A DNA stretch of 35,115 nucleotides from Gardnerella vaginalis (GCF_001563665.1 NZ_KQ961877.1:36932-72046); one strand, 5' to 3'. Positions 16,304 to 26,389 are shown, counted from the first letter of the stretch. A program made the numbers and translations. Notes: generated by a model from the letters alone, not told the origin.

Positions 16304-17116
16304 TTAAGATCTAAGTGCTTCACGCTGTTTTTCTTGAAGTTCCCTGTTTCCTTTAGTAGCTAAGTCAAGTAAAACGTTTAGCTCATCGCGATTAAATGGG
16401 CGATGTTCTGCTGTACCCTGAATTTCAATAAAAGTCCCAGAACCAGTCATAGCAACATTCATATCTGTCATTGCTTGACTATCTTCTATATATGGCAAAT
16501 CCAACATTGGAGTACCATTTATTACTCCCACAGATACAGCAGATACAGAGTCTTTAAGAACGCGATCAGCAGAGTGAATATGCTTATTTTTTTCTGCCCA
16601 ACGCAATGCGTCAACAAGTGCAACATACGCTCCAGTTACAGATGCTGTACGAGTGCCACCGTCCGCTTGTAAAACGTCGCAGTCGATTTGAATTTGCGTT
16701 TCACCCATTGCTTTCATATCTACTACTCCACGCAAGCAGCGACCTATAAGCCTGCTGATTTCATGCGTGCGACCGCCTACTTTTCCTTTAACTGATTCGC
16801 GATCCGTGCGCTGCTCAGTGGCTCTCGGAAGCATTGAATATTCAGCAGTAACCCATCCGAGTCCTGAATCTTTACGCCATCTAGGTACGCCAACTGTAAA
16901 AGTTGCAGTACACATAACGCGAGTATTCCCACATTCAATTAGCACAGAACCTTCTGGAACACTTGTGAAATTGCGTGTGATTTTTACAGGTCTCAATTCG
17001 TCTACAGCACGTCCGTCTATGCGAATAGGTGTCAACGATTCCAACATATCTTTAATCTGAGCCATAGTTTGTAAATTTACCATGCAAGTGGTATGTATTC
17101 TATGTTTATTGTTCAT
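16304..17116 (-). CDS. rph: Ribonuclease PH
   Basis: RNase PH is a phosphate-dependent 3'-5' exoribonuclease that trims tRNA 3' ends. The core reads [58 protein letters not shown], then [25 protein letters not shown] and [25 protein letters not shown]. The normal length is about 240-260 aa. The start is unclear: none of the in-frame ATGs (17116, 17083, 17065, 17047) has a good Shine-Dalgarno. The family start lies near residue 28-32, so the true protein may be shorter than the 270 aa given. rdgB follows. Confidence 0.94.
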   Translation of the reverse strand: MNNKHRIHTTCMVNLQTMAQIKDMLESLTPIRIDGRAVDELRPVKITRNFTSVPEGSVLIECGNTRVMCTATFTVGVPRWRKDSGLGWVTAEYSMLPRATEQRTDRESVKGKVGGRTHEISRLIGRCLRGVVDMKAMGETQIQIDCDVLQADGGTRTASVTGAYVALVDALRWAEKNKHIHSADRVLKDSVSAVSVGVINGTPMLDLPYIEDSQAMTDMNVAMTGSGTFIEIQGTAEHRPFNRDELNVLLDLATKGNRELQEKQREALRS

Positions 17117-17243
17117 AGAACGTTAATAAAACTAGTAATTCTAAAACTTTATTAAGTGTTAAAAGTTTTTAGAAACATATATTTAAGAATATATTTAAGA
17201 ATTAAAAGAAGTTGATTTCTTTAAATAGACCGGAAAATATATT

Positions 17244-17278
17244 AAAAAGGGCTAAGATTTTAATCCTAGCCCTTTTTT
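17244..17278 (-). terminator. Intrinsic terminator, downstream of the LSKTG protein
   Basis: AAAAAGGGCTA (17244-17254) pairs with TAGCCCTTTTT, with a further GATT/AATC extension across one mismatch. T-runs flank both sides, so it can act in both directions. It lies 130 bp after the stop of the wall-protein gene on the minus strand. The rest of 17117-17410 is AT-rich with no gene. Confidence 0.85.
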
Positions 17279-17410
17279 AAATTCACACTATTCTAGCAAA
17301 AGATTGAAATCATATGCAACGATATAAAACCATTTTTATGGCAATATAACGCATTTTACAAACGTAAACGCATACAAATTATTCAAACTATTATTACTAG
17401 ATTAGTTAAT

Positions 17411-18205
17411 TTAGTGACGGATCTTGCGAACAGCAGCACCCATGCCAGCGAGGAGAGCAGCAGCCAAAGCAGCGAAAGCTACGCCAACACCAGTCTTGCT
17501 GAGCTGCTTCTTGCCCTTACGACCCTTGGTGTTAATTTGAACATTGTGCTTGCCTGGCTTGCCTGGCTTATTAGGCTTATTAGGCTTATTAGGCTTTTGA
17601 GGATTCTGCTTGCCTGGCTTTACAGTGCAACCAGCTTTAGCAAGATGGTTCTCAGCCAAAGTCAAAGCATCCTCTGCCTTCTGAACTGCTTCATTTTCTG
17701 CCTTAAGGAAATCATCTCCTGGCTTCAAAGCCTCGAGAGCATCCTTGAACTGATCTTCTGTTCCAGCGAACGCAACAGTAGCATCTTTAGAGGCATCAGC
17801 AGGAACATTAAAGCCAGCATAAGCAGCATCTGTAATAGACTTCAATACTTTGTTAAGAGCGTCAACTGACTTATTAAAAGCTGGCTTAGCTTCATCCTTC
17901 TTATCACCAGTAGCTTTTGTATAAGCTTCTTTCGCAGTATTGTAATTCTTAAGGGCAGTCTTATATGACGCTACTGCTGCAGCAGCCTTATTATAGAGTG
18001 CAGTCTTTTCTTTAAGTTCAATCTCTTTCAAAGATTTCTTCAATTCAGCAGTTGTCTTTTCAGTGCGAGCAGCATCTACAGCCTGCTGAAGTGAAGCGCA
18101 CTTGTCAGCCTTGGCATCAGCAGCAAAAGCTGGGGTAGACATAGCGAAGCCGGCGAGCAAAGTAGCGCCAGCAGCAAAAGCGGCAATAGCCTTCTTATTT
18201 AACAT
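17411..18205 (-). CDS. Secreted, sortase-anchored (LSKTG) helical surface protein
   Basis: The 264-aa protein has a signal peptide (KK, hydrophobic core, cleavage likely after AFA at about residue 28). An Ala/Lys/Glu-rich helical domain with coiled-coil character spans about 35-193. A QNPQKPNKPNKPNKPGKPGK spacer for crossing the wall follows. The end is a sorting signal: LSKTG (235-239), a hydrophobic helix and the charged tail VRKIRH. The mature part has exactly two Cys (36 and 193), bracketing the helical domain. LSKTG departs from LPXTG at the Pro. No enzymatic motif is seen; adhesion or a wall-spacer role is possible. It is transcribed alone, between a terminator and a structured leader. 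Confidence 0.85.
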   Translation of the reverse strand: MLNKKAIAAFAAGATLLAGFAMSTPAFAADAKADKCASLQQAVDAARTEKTTAELKKSLKEIELKEKTALYNKAAAAVASYKTALKNYNTAKEAYTKATGDKKDEAKPAFNKSVDALNKVLKSITDAAYAGFNVPADASKDATVAFAGTEDQFKDALEALKPGDDFLKAENEAVQKAEDALTLAENHLAKAGCTVKPGKQNPQKPNKPNKPNKPGKPGKHNVQINTKGRKGKKQLSKTGVGVAFAALAAALLAGMGAAVRKIRH

Positions 18206-18228
18206 GATATTTTCCTTTTCTTCTTCTC

Positions 18229-18308
18229 CTTCGCACTAGGGTATGCGAAGAACAATTTGCCTTTGCGGTTTCCCGCTTGTACCAGTGGAACTAGGGATTC
18301 CTCCGGTA
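18229..18308 (-). ncRNA. Structured 5' leader of the LSKTG protein gene (unassigned RNA element)
   Basis: On the minus strand three hairpins follow each other. The first is TACCGG-A-GGAA / TTCC-A-CTGGTA (18280-18308). The second is a GNRA tetraloop hairpin GCGG-GAAA-CCGC (18265-18276). The third is a perfect 7-bp CTTCGCA/TGCGAAG (18229-18250). The first and third loops both contain CCCTAG, whose CTAG is self-complementary. The element ends 23 nt before the ATG, next to the ribosome binding site. I could not match it to a known riboswitch class by eye. Confidence 0.5.
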
Positions 18309-18640
18309 ACTGACTCAAACATTACATCACGATTTAAGAAAACTCAACCAAAATTTTCAGCTTATATTAAGCTTTAATTATAAAGATTTTAATAAAAATT
18401 GCATAAAACATTCAAAATACATCATAAATTACGAATTTTTTTGCAGAAAATCAAAAAATATACAAAACACGCCGAATATAGAATTTTTTAATAATTTTTT
18501 CAGGTTTCTTTAAGGTTTCCCAAAAGCACACACAAAATAAACTCAAACACACAAATCAAAAACACACAAAACACACATCAACACACCACATCACCCAGCC
18601 ACAACACGCAACACACCACATCACCCAGCCACACCAACAC
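18309..18640. other. Intergenic spacer with C/A-rich low-complexity half
   Basis: No gene is seen. The left part is AT-rich and presumably holds the promoter of the LSKTG gene. From about 18520 the plus strand is C/A-rich and G-poor (CACACAAA, ACACACCACA units). Confidence 0.6.
18579..18633. repeat. 25-bp direct repeat
   Basis: A 25-nt unit starting CAACACACCACATCACCCAG occurs identically at 18579-18603 and 18609-18633, separated by 5 bp, within the C/A-rich tract 3' of pyrG. Confidence 0.9.
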
Positions 18641-18641
18641 C

Positions 18642-18684
18642 AAAAAAACTCAGGTTGGAAACACATCTCACTTCCAACCTGAGT
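18642..18684 (-). terminator. Intrinsic terminator of pyrG
   Basis: ACTCAGGTTGGAA (18648-18660) and TTCCAACCTGAGT (18672-18684) form a perfect 13-bp stem with an 11-nt loop. On the minus strand it is followed by a run of seven T. It lies 36 bp after the pyrG stop. Confidence 0.93.
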
Positions 18685-18704
18685 AAAAATCAACAATCTT
18701 AAAA

Positions 18705-18736
18705 CTACTTGCTACTCATTCTACTTGCTGCTCATT
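18705..18736. repeat. 16-bp tandem duplication at the pyrG stop codon
   Basis: CTACTTGCTACTCATT (18705-18720) is followed at once by CTACTTGCTGCTCATT (18721-18736). The second encodes the last residues (SSK) and TAG stop of pyrG, and the first repeats them after the stop with one change. Confidence 0.9.
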
Positions 18737-20391
18737 TTAGATTGATGCTCAAGAGCTGCAGCAACTAATCCAGCAAATAATGGATGCGGCTTAGTTGGCC
18801 TAGACTTAAACTCTGGATGAGCTTGAGTTGCAACGTAGAATGGGTGAACATCCTTTGGAAGTTCCACAAACTCAGTCAAATTACCATCTGGGCTTTGACC
18901 GCTAATTCGCAAACCAGCTTCACGCAAACGATCCTTATACGCAACATTCACTTCGTAACGATGACGGTGACGCTCAGTAACATGCGTAGAGCCATAAAGC
19001 TCAGCAACAATAGAGCCTTCTTCAAGAAGAGCAGGGTAAGAACCAAGTCGCATCGTGTGACCCATATCACCCTTACCATCAACAATATCTTTCTGCTCTT
19101 CCATAGTTGCAATTACCGGATCTCCACAATCCTTCTCAAACTCAGTTGAATTAGCATCCTCAAGACCAAGAACATGACGAGCATACTCAATCACCATAGA
19201 TTGCAATCCAAGGCAAAGTCCAAGAGTTGGCAAACCATGCTCACGCGCATAACGAAGTGCGCCAATCTTACCCTCAATACCACGAATACCAAATCCGCCA
19301 GGAATTACCATACCGTCCATTTGATCGAGAGCTGCAGCAGCACCTTCTTGAGTTTCACACTTATCTGCAGCAACCCAACGCACGTTTACTTTAGCCCAAT
19401 TTGCAAATCCGCCAGCCTTAATCGCTTCAGTAACAGAAAGGTATGCGTCTGGCAAATCAATATACTTTCCAACGATTGCAATGTTTAGCTCATGCTTAGG
19501 GTGATGTACTCGCTCAAGCAAATCTTCCCACTCATTCCAATCAACGTCATGGAATGGAAGCTCAAGCTCGCGAACAACGTACGCATCCAAGCCCTCGTTG
19601 AACAAAATCTTAGGAACATCGTAAATGCTTGGAGCATCAACGCAATTAACAACGCCTTCAGCATCAACATCACACATAAGCGAAATTTTGTCTTTAATGC
19701 CTTGATTAAGAGGGCGATCTGAACGCAAAACAAGCGCGTCTGGAGAAATACCAAGAGAGCGAAGCATCATAACAGAATGTTGAGTTGGCTTAGTTTTCAA
19801 CTCATGCGCTGCAGCAATATAAGGCACTAAAGAAACGTGTACAAACATGCAATTTTCAGGACCTAAATCGCGACGAACTTCGCGAGCAGCTTCCAAAAAT
19901 GGCTGAGATTCAATATCTCCAACAGTGCCGCCAATTTCCGTAATAATCACGTCAACATCATCTGAAGCTTGCGCACGCATACGCGACTTAATTTCTCCAG
20001 TAATATGCGGAATAACTTGCACGCACTGCCCCAAATATTCACCTGCGCGCTCTTTGCGAAGTACAGACTGATAAATCTGACCAGTAGTAACATTTGCTTT
20101 TTGGCTTAGGAAAACATCAAGGAATCGTTCATAATGACCAATATCGAGATCTGTTTCTGCTCCATCTTCTGTAACATAAACTTCACCATGCTGGAATGGA
20201 TTCATTGTACCCGGGTCAACATTGATATAAGGATCGAGTTTTTGTTGTAATACGTGAAGTCCTCTGCTCCGTAAAAGTCTGCCTAAAGATGATGCAGTAA
20301 GACCTTTTCCTAAAGACGAAACAACGCCGCCAGTAACAAAAATATGCTTTGTAATATGCTCCTGAGAGTTACCATGTTTTCTTCTAACCAT
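18721..20391 (-). CDS. pyrG: CTP synthase (glutamine hydrolysing)
   Basis: PyrG aminates UTP to CTP using ATP and glutamine. The synthetase domain begins [23 protein letters not shown], with [32 protein letters not shown] and [13 protein letters not shown]. The class I glutamine amidotransferase domain (about 305-556) has GGFGIRG, the catalytic Cys in LGLCLGLQ and the His/Glu in [13 protein letters not shown]. The 556-aa length is normal, with a short extra N-terminus. GGAG lies 5 nt before the ATG. It is 109 bp after aroQ on the same strand. Confidence 0.97.
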   Translation of the reverse strand: MVRRKHGNSQEHITKHIFVTGGVVSSLGKGLTASSLGRLLRSRGLHVLQQKLDPYINVDPGTMNPFQHGEVYVTEDGAETDLDIGHYERFLDVFLSQKANVTTGQIYQSVLRKERAGEYLGQCVQVIPHITGEIKSRMRAQASDDVDVIITEIGGTVGDIESQPFLEAAREVRRDLGPENCMFVHVSLVPYIAAAHELKTKPTQHSVMMLRSLGISPDALVLRSDRPLNQGIKDKISLMCDVDAEGVVNCVDAPSIYDVPKILFNEGLDAYVVRELELPFHDVDWNEWEDLLERVHHPKHELNIAIVGKYIDLPDAYLSVTEAIKAGGFANWAKVNVRWVAADKCETQEGAAAALDQMDGMVIPGGFGIRGIEGKIGALRYAREHGLPTLGLCLGLQSMVIEYARHVLGLEDANSTEFEKDCGDPVIATMEEQKDIVDGKGDMGHTMRLGSYPALLEEGSIVAELYGSTHVTERHRHRYEVNVAYKDRLREAGLRISGQSPDGNLTEFVELPKDVHPFYVATQAHPEFKSRPTKPHPLFAGLVAAALEHQSKMSSK

Positions 20392-20500
20392 GGAACTCCA
20401 TGGTATCTTCGAGCCTAGACGCTTAAAGTGTTGTGCGAAAAAGGCTTGCTTAAACTATACTCAAAGCTCAAAAGTAAGTAAAAGAAAGTAAAGCGCAAGC

Positions 20501-20959
20501 TCAAATTAAATGCGCAACCGACTCAAGCGCAAGCTTATAACCATATAACCCCATGCCGGTAATAGTTCCAGTTGCAACAGGGCTTATCACGCTAATCTTA
20601 CGAAAAGAATCACGCGCAGCAGGGTTAGAAATATGCACTTCCATTAAAGGCACTCCAGCATCTTTAACCATATGAGCTGCATCTGCGAGCGCATAACTGT
20701 AATGCGTGAAAGCTGCAGGATTCATAACAACTGGCGTATGCGACTTAGCAGCTTCATGCATCCATTGAATCATTTGCGATTCGTCATCACTTTGGAGCAC
20801 TTCTACATTCAGCCCAAGCTCACAAGCCCATTGTTGGCAATATGCGCGCAAAGTTTCAAAATCTTCGATTCCATAAACATCTGGCTGACGAACTCCAAGC
20901 ATGCCTAAATTAGGACCGTTTACTACAAGAACTTTTTTCGCTTGATTATTATTTTCCAT
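20501..20959 (-). CDS. aroQ: 3-dehydroquinate dehydratase, type II
   Basis: AroQ performs the third shikimate step. Type II motifs are LVVNGPNLGMLGVRQPDVYG (with the active-site Tyr in this loop), LQSDDESQMIQWMHEAA, VMNPAAFTHYSYALADA (Asn and the catalytic His) and EVHISNPAARDSFRK. ATG 20959 (152 aa) is chosen because GAGG lies 5 nt ahead and the length fits the family. The open frame extends further upstream, into the end of aroKB. It begins 19 bp after the aroKB stop, so the genes are probably co-translated. Confidence 0.95.
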   Translation of the reverse strand: MENNNQAKKVLVVNGPNLGMLGVRQPDVYGIEDFETLRAYCQQWACELGLNVEVLQSDDESQMIQWMHEAAKSHTPVVMNPAAFTHYSYALADAAHMVKDAGVPLMEVHISNPAARDSFRKISVISPVATGTITGMGLYGYKLALESVAHLI

Positions 20960-20978
20960 ATTTACCTCAAACAATATC

Positions 20979-22664
20979 TCACTTTTGCTTATAAACGCTA
21001 TTAAAAGCATCTCGAACAGCTTCAATAGGCGGATTTTCAAGATGAATTGGATTCGCAATGCCGTCTAAAATCACAAATCTAAGAATATTTCCTCTAGCTT
21101 TTTTATCTTTATGCATTAAATCTAATACGTTATTAAACATACTCTCAGAATCTGTGCTACTAGTCCAACAAATTGGAAGACCAAGAGAAGAAAGCAAGTC
21201 TTTGTGATATTTAACATCTTCACAAGTCAAATATCCCAAATTCTTCGCCAATTGAGCAGCAAAAACCATTCCAACGCTAACAGCATTTCCATGACGCATG
21301 CGGAAATGCTCTATCTGTTCAATCGCATGACCTAAAGTATGTCCATAATTCAAAAATTCACGAAGTCCTTGTTCTTTCAAATCTTTTGAAACATGGTATA
21401 CTTTTACTCTCACAGTGCGCTCAATAAGATCTGTTATAAGATTGCTAAGCTCAACGTTTTTAATAGAGCTGGCTTTATCAAAAACATTTCTATCAAAGCT
21501 TTTTATTAGCTTATTATTATGCTCATCGCTTAAAATTTGTAGAATATTTAAGTCGCGAATAAATCCAGATTTCACAACTTCTCCTAAGCCTTCAATAAAA
21601 ATATCTTTAGGCAAAGTAGAAAATGTAAAAGTATCTGCTAAAACACCTGCAGGAGTGTAAAAACTTCCAACTAAATTCTTTCCAGCAGAAGTATTTACGC
21701 CAGTTTTACCACCTGTAGAAGCATCAACCATAGCAAGAAGAGAAGTAGGGCAATTCACATAGCGAATTCCGCGCATCCACGTTGAAGCAACAAATCCAGC
21801 TAAATCTGTAACAGCTCCACCGCCTAAACCAACTATTGCATCCGAACGAGTGAAACCTAAATCACCCAATTTCGACCATAAAGAATCCGCCACACGCACA
21901 GTCTTTCCAGCTTCAGCATCTGGAACTAGCATTTCATACACATCGTATCCAGCACGCCGCAAAATCGTGCGAGCTTTATCACTATGTCGCTGTACTGGCT
22001 GAGTGTGTATTAAAGCAACTCGATGAACTGAATCACCAAGCATTTGAGGAAGAAGTTCCAGCGCGTCTTCTCCAATTCGCACATCATATTCTTCAATTCC
22101 AGGGCAAGGCACGTGTATCATACGCTGATTTAACATATTTTTTAACTTTTCTGCAGCAGCTTTTGCAGTAGCACCATTCGTGAGCATGTAAATATTAGCT
22201 AGACTTCGAAATATTGGATTGCGTTTTTCATATAATTCAAGCCAACGAGTAGCACAATCACTTCCCGAAAAAATAGGGCGATTATTATTTCTTCCAACAC
22301 GTTCAATAGCTTCATTAGGATTTGCTTGCAAATATACAATTCTGCCACCATTAGCTCTATATTTTTTCAAAACTTCTTGAGTGGATTCATCAGTTGGAGC
22401 TCCTCCTCCTAAAGACACAATTCCACTACAAGCAGTAGGACCTTCAATCGCATTTCGAACTATTTTAGCTTCTATAACTCTAAATTCTTCTTGACTATGC
22501 GACTGAAAATATTTAGCAACGCTCATTCCTATTTCTTGCTCAATTTCTGCATCTGTATCTATAAAAGGGATATGCATTAAATTAGCTACTTCTCTGCCAA
22601 CTCGAGTTTTTCCAGCACCCGGCATACCTATGATTACACCTAAAGGCATTTGATTCATACTCAC
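20979..22664 (-). CDS. aroKB: Shikimate kinase / 3-dehydroquinate synthase fusion (AroK-AroB)
   Basis: Two shikimate enzymes are joined. Residues of about 8-175 are shikimate kinase, with P-loop GMPGAGKT (13-20), DTDAEIE and the SLGGGAPTD segment. Residues of about 190-561 are dehydroquinate synthase, with [49 protein letters not shown] and the metal-binding [15 protein letters not shown] start at 22664 is favoured: GGAG is 8 nt upstream and the GTG overlaps the aroC stop (GTGA), a coupling arrangement. An ATG two codons later has poor spacing. Such fusions are known in bifidobacteria. Confidence 0.93.
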   Translation of the reverse strand: MSMNQMPLGVIIGMPGAGKTRVGREVANLMHIPFIDTDAEIEQEIGMSVAKYFQSHSQEEFRVIEAKIVRNAIEGPTACSGIVSLGGGAPTDESTQEVLKKYRANGGRIVYLQANPNEAIERVGRNNNRPIFSGSDCATRWLELYEKRNPIFRSLANIYMLTNGATAKAAAEKLKNMLNQRMIHVPCPGIEEYDVRIGEDALELLPQMLGDSVHRVALIHTQPVQRHSDKARTILRRAGYDVYEMLVPDAEAGKTVRVADSLWSKLGDLGFTRSDAIVGLGGGAVTDLAGFVASTWMRGIRYVNCPTSLLAMVDASTGGKTGVNTSAGKNLVGSFYTPAGVLADTFTFSTLPKDIFIEGLGEVVKSGFIRDLNILQILSDEHNNKLIKSFDRNVFDKASSIKNVELSNLITDLIERTVRVKVYHVSKDLKEQGLREFLNYGHTLGHAIEQIEHFRMRHGNAVSVGMVFAAQLAKNLGYLTCEDVKYHKDLLSSLGLPICWTSSTDSESMFNNVLDLMHKDKKARGNILRFVILDGIANPIHLENPPIEAVRDAFNSVYKQK

Positions 22665-23848
22665 TTCATATACTCCGGCCAAGAATTTATGTAAGATTCA
22701 GCATTTCGCTTTGTTTCAAGCAATGAATCTCCACCAAACTTTTCTAAAGCATATTTTGCTAAAGTCAATCTCACCATAGCTTCAGCAACTATAGACGCAG
22801 CAGGAACAGCTGTGAAATCAGAACGCTGATTTATTGCATGAGCAGCCTTACCAGTTAGTATATCGATTGTGCGAAGAGCACGAGGAATGGATGGGATTGG
22901 TTTCATTGCAGCACGAACGCGAATTGTTTCGCCGTTAGACATTCCGCCTTCAATTCCACCAGCTCGATTAGTTAAACGTGCAATTTTACCATTTTCATCT
23001 CTTACAATCTCATCGTGAGCAACAGAACCGGAAACGTTTGCTTCTTCAAAACCATCTCCGATTTCGACTCCTTTAATTGCTTGGATTGACATAAGAGCAG
23101 AAGCAAGAGCTGCATCTAATCTTCTATCTGCTTCAACATAGCTGCCAAGACCTGCCGGAACACCGTAAGCTAAAACTTCCACTACTCCACCAAGCGTATC
23201 TGCAGCAGATTTAGCTTCGTCAATACGCGATATCATGCGCTTTTCAGCATCTTTATCGAGAGTTCTAACAGGCGAAGAATCTAAAGCAGAAACGTCTTCA
23301 GGAGTAGGCAATTTTGAAGATTTACTAGCATAAATTCCACCTATAGAAATAACATGAGCAACAGTTTGAACAGACAAAGCTTGATACAAAAAATTAGCAG
23401 CAATTGCCCCTAATGCAACTCTAGACGCTGTTTCTCTTGCACTAGAACGTTCTAAAACTTCACGAGCATCATTAAAACCATATTTTCGCATTCCAGTTAA
23501 ATCAGCATGCCCCGGACGCGGTCTAGAAAGCGCAGCGTTACGACCTTCGTGAAGTATCTCATGGTCCAAAGGATCTACGCTCATAACTTCACTCCACTTT
23601 TGCCACTCACTGTTTGCAATTTCAACAGCAATTGGAGATCCGAGTGTTAATCCATGACGAACTCCAGTTAAAATACGAACTTTATCTTGCTCAAATTTCA
23701 TGCGAGCGCCACGACCATAACCCAAGCGTCTTCTATAAAGTGCAGAAACAATATCTTCACTCGTAATCTTCACTCCTGCAGGCACGCCTTCAATAAGAGC
23801 GACCAATGCCTCACCATGAGATTCACCGGCAGTTTGCCAACGTAACAT
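22661..23848 (-). CDS. aroC: Chorismate synthase
   Basis: AroC converts EPSP to chorismate with reduced FMN. The protein opens [25 protein letters not shown], the family start with the catalytic-site GESHG. It continues with [57 protein letters not shown], and [25 protein letters not shown] 23848 (395 aa) has GGAGG 4 nt ahead; upstream open frame is not family-like. Its stop overlaps the aroKB start by 4 nt. It is divergent from the prepilin peptidase gene. Confidence 0.96.
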   Translation of the reverse strand: MLRWQTAGESHGEALVALIEGVPAGVKITSEDIVSALYRRRLGYGRGARMKFEQDKVRILTGVRHGLTLGSPIAVEIANSEWQKWSEVMSVDPLDHEILHEGRNAALSRPRPGHADLTGMRKYGFNDAREVLERSSARETASRVALGAIAANFLYQALSVQTVAHVISIGGIYASKSSKLPTPEDVSALDSSPVRTLDKDAEKRMISRIDEAKSAADTLGGVVEVLAYGVPAGLGSYVEADRRLDAALASALMSIQAIKGVEIGDGFEEANVSGSVAHDEIVRDENGKIARLTNRAGGIEGGMSNGETIRVRAAMKPIPSIPRALRTIDILTGKAAHAINQRSDFTAVPAASIVAEAMVRLTLAKYALEKFGGDSLLETKRNAESYINSWPEYMK

Positions 23849-24032
23849 ATATCCTCCCATAATGCTGATTCTTAAAACTTCATTGTACTCATTCAATAAT
23901 ATTCTCAAAGCATATAAATAACTTCTAGAACTTCTGACCACCGTAAAAGAAGTTCTGACCACATACACTAACCTATAACCACAATATAAGAATTTTCTTG
24001 AATAAAAAATACTTGATTCTTAACATAATTTC

Positions 24033-24704
24033 ATGATTCAAATTAGTGCACTGATAGCAGCTATTCCAACGCTAATATGCGCAATAGCATTATGTTTTAC
24101 AGACATACTTTATTTTGTTGTGCCACGAGCATGGGTAATATTTGCGATTATTTTGCAAACGCTTTCAACTTCAATATATTCGATTCTTCTAAAACACGAT
24201 TTTTCAATAACTTTTTTAGGGTGGATTTCCGCAGCTATCTGTTGTTGTTTATACGTTATAATGCGTTATATCGCAGGCAAAAAATCACTTGGATTCGGAG
24301 ATATAACTTGTGCAACTATGCTCGCTCAAGCGTTGATATTATTTGGATTCGAAAGCATAATAACATGGATTGCACTTACTGGAGTAATCGGAATTTTTGC
24401 AATTATTATATGCAATATACATAAAAAATTTCATGAAATATTTCACACAAAATATAGAAAAACACCAGAAGCAATCAATAGTGCAGAATTTAACAAAAAC
24501 TATCAAAACTTTCGCGAAAATAACGCAAGCATGAACAACGCAAACTCTCACACAATCACAAGCGCAAGCGCAAGGGCAATCCGTAGCGCAAACTCAAACA
24601 CAAACTCTATCTCAATCAGCGAAAGCAACTATAAAAATAGAATTGCATTCATCCCAGTTGAAGTATTATCTGCAATTATTGCAATAGCAATTTATCTGGC
24701 ATGA
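24033..24704 (+). CDS. Prepilin peptidase (A24 family) with Asn/Ser-rich segment
   Basis: This is an integral membrane aspartic peptidase of the type IV prepilin/flagellin class. The two catalytic Asp positions are visible: TDILYFVVPRAW near residue 24, and the GFGD motif in KKSLGFGDITCATML near residue 92. Six or so hydrophobic segments are present. A polar Asn/Ser/Ala-rich stretch (about 150-205) lies before the last helix and is unusual. No clear Shine-Dalgarno precedes the ATG. No pilin or pilus assembly gene is nearby; an A24 peptidase at this site beside aroC is familiar from related actinobacteria. It converges on mltG. Confidence 0.85.
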   Translation: MIQISALIAAIPTLICAIALCFTDILYFVVPRAWVIFAIILQTLSTSIYSILLKHDFSITFLGWISAAICCCLYVIMRYIAGKKSLGFGDITCATMLAQALILFGFESIITWIALTGVIGIFAIIICNIHKKFHEIFHTKYRKTPEAINSAEFNKNYQNFRENNASMNNANSHTITSASARAIRSANSNTNSISISESNYKNRIAFIPVEVLSAIIAIAIYLA

Positions 24705-24949
24705 AAATCTAGCATGAAAATCTAACAAAACACAAAACTTAATACAAAGCCAGCCACCAAATACCAGCCACCAAATGCCAGCCAACTAGCTTAGCTAAAC
24801 AACAAAACTTCAAGCAAATCCGCTAACTAGCCAACATCCAGCCACCTTGCGCATTACGCATTAAAGCGCGCATACTTCACAAGCAAGCCAAACCATAAAG
24901 CCAGCCATCAAACCATCAAGCCAGCAAGCCAAACAGCCAAGCCAAGCGC
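24705..24949. repeat. C/A-rich AGCCA-repeat spacer between convergent genes
   Basis: Units such as CCAGCCACCAAA, AGCCAGCCA and CAAGCCAGCAAGCC recur throughout. No hairpin terminator is seen for either flanking gene. The plus-strand transcript of the peptidase gene would be C-rich and G-poor here, as Rho loading sites are. Confidence 0.6.
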
Positions 24950-26389
24950 CTAATTAGCATCCTTATTATTACGCTTATACTCATCTTTAATCTTCAAAAA
25001 TTCTTCATGAGTATTTACAAACTTCGTTTCTCCTGTTTTCAAATCAGTAGTAACGAAATAAAGCCATGAACCATTTTCAGGATGCATTGCAGCAGCAATA
25101 GCGTTAGGACCAGGAATGCTTATAGGAGTAGGCGGAAGACCTTTATGAATTCGAGTATTATAAGGATTATTTGCGTTATCTAACATTGATTTAGTAAGAT
25201 CTATAGCTCTCACACCAGCACCATACGCTATAGTAGTATCCATTCCTAAAGGCATATCTTTGTCTATGCGATTCAAAATCACGCGCGAAACTTTCCCATA
25301 ATATTCGCGATTATTTACTTCAGCTTCTGCAATAGATGCAATCTTCAAGATATTTTCTCGCTTATCGCCTTTAGGTACACCAATTGCATTAAGCTTAGCG
25401 ATTCGCTTTTCTACCATTGCAGACATTATTTTTTCAGCAGATTTCATAGCCTTAACGTTATAAACACCAGGCTCTAACCAACCTTCAAAGCTACCAGACG
25501 CTTCTTGAGGTAAAATTCCAGCTCCTTTTGCTTGTAAAATCGCTTTAAACTTAGAATAATCAATACCGGAAATTTCAGACGCGCGCTTAATAATATCAAC
25601 AGAACGCTCGCCAGCTTTCACTTCCAAAAATCCTGTAGCTTTCTTTCTATTTGAAAGAATATCTGCAACATCTATAGCAGACATATGCTTTTTTAGCTCG
25701 TATATTCCAGGATACAAAATTTTATTATTAGAAGAAACAATACTTGTAAAAACAGCTTTAGACTTAACTATTTCTTCTTTTTCTAGTCTAGAGCCAATAG
25801 AATTCGCGCTTTCACCAACTTCAACGCTAAAACTTATTGAGCCTTCACCAGGACCAGGCCAATCCTCTGATGCAGATAAACTTTGATACCCAATCATAGA
25901 ACGCACAGCTCGCGCCAAACCATAACCTGCAAAGCACACAATAAGAGCAACAATAAGCAGAACGATTATTGTTTTAATACGCTTTTGTTTTCGCGATTTT
26001 CTTGAGTTTCTAGATTTATTTCTTCGCATTGCCCGCCGGTGTTTTCTGCTATTAAGTAAATTAGATTTTGATGAATTAGATTCAGATGAACTAGAAGAAT
26101 TAGATGAACTAGACGTGCTAGATTCAGAAGAACTAGACGCGCTAGAAGTTGAGTTTGATGAAATAGGACTTGAGTTTGATGAAATGGATTTCAACAAGTT
26201 ATCTGTAGAAGAATCTGATTTAGACGAGTCAACACTAGACGAATCAACACCATGCGAATCAACACCATGAGGATCATCCTCATGCGAATCATCCTCATAA
26301 AACTCATCTTGCTCGGAAGCTTGGCTAGTCCATTTAGCATTACGCTCAAAAAAATCATCAAAATTCTCAGGCAAGATACTCTCCTTCAT
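24950..26389 (-). CDS. mltG: Endolytic transglycosylase MltG (YceG-like) with acidic/Ser-rich N-terminus
   Basis: MltG cuts nascent peptidoglycan strands at the outer face of the membrane. Residues 1-137 are cytoplasmic and highly biased: Asp/His/Ser, then long Ser runs, then an Arg/Lys cluster (RKHRRAMRRNKSRNSRKSRK) before the helix at about 139-160. The YceG domain follows, with FEGWLEPGVYNV, the catalytic-Glu region ASIAEAEVNN (351-360), PLGMDTTIAYG and PYNTRIHKGLPPTPISIPG. At 479 aa it is longer than usual because of the N-terminus. Its ATG overlaps the ruvX stop (ATGA). Confidence 0.94.
   Translation of the reverse strand: MKESILPENFDDFFERNAKWTSQASEQDEFYEDDSHEDDPHGVDSHGVDSSSVDSSKSDSSTDNLLKSISSNSSPISSNSTSSASSSSESSTSSSSNSSSSSESNSSKSNLLNSRKHRRAMRRNKSRNSRKSRKQKRIKTIIVLLIVALIVCFAGYGLARAVRSMIGYQSLSASEDWPGPGEGSISFSVEVGESANSIGSRLEKEEIVKSKAVFTSIVSSNNKILYPGIYELKKHMSAIDVADILSNRKKATGFLEVKAGERSVDIIKRASEISGIDYSKFKAILQAKGAGILPQEASGSFEGWLEPGVYNVKAMKSAEKIMSAMVEKRIAKLNAIGVPKGDKRENILKIASIAEAEVNNREYYGKVSRVILNRIDKDMPLGMDTTIAYGAGVRAIDLTKSMLDNANNPYNTRIHKGLPPTPISIPGPNAIAAAMHPENGSWLYFVTTDLKTGETKFVNTHEEFLKIKDEYKRNNKDAN

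Noticed and set aside
18229..18308. Calling the LSKTG leader a c-di-GMP, c-di-AMP or cobalamin riboswitch
   Set aside because: Short fragments resemble parts of these motifs, but the order of conserved boxes does not fit any of them by eye. It is left as an unassigned structured leader.
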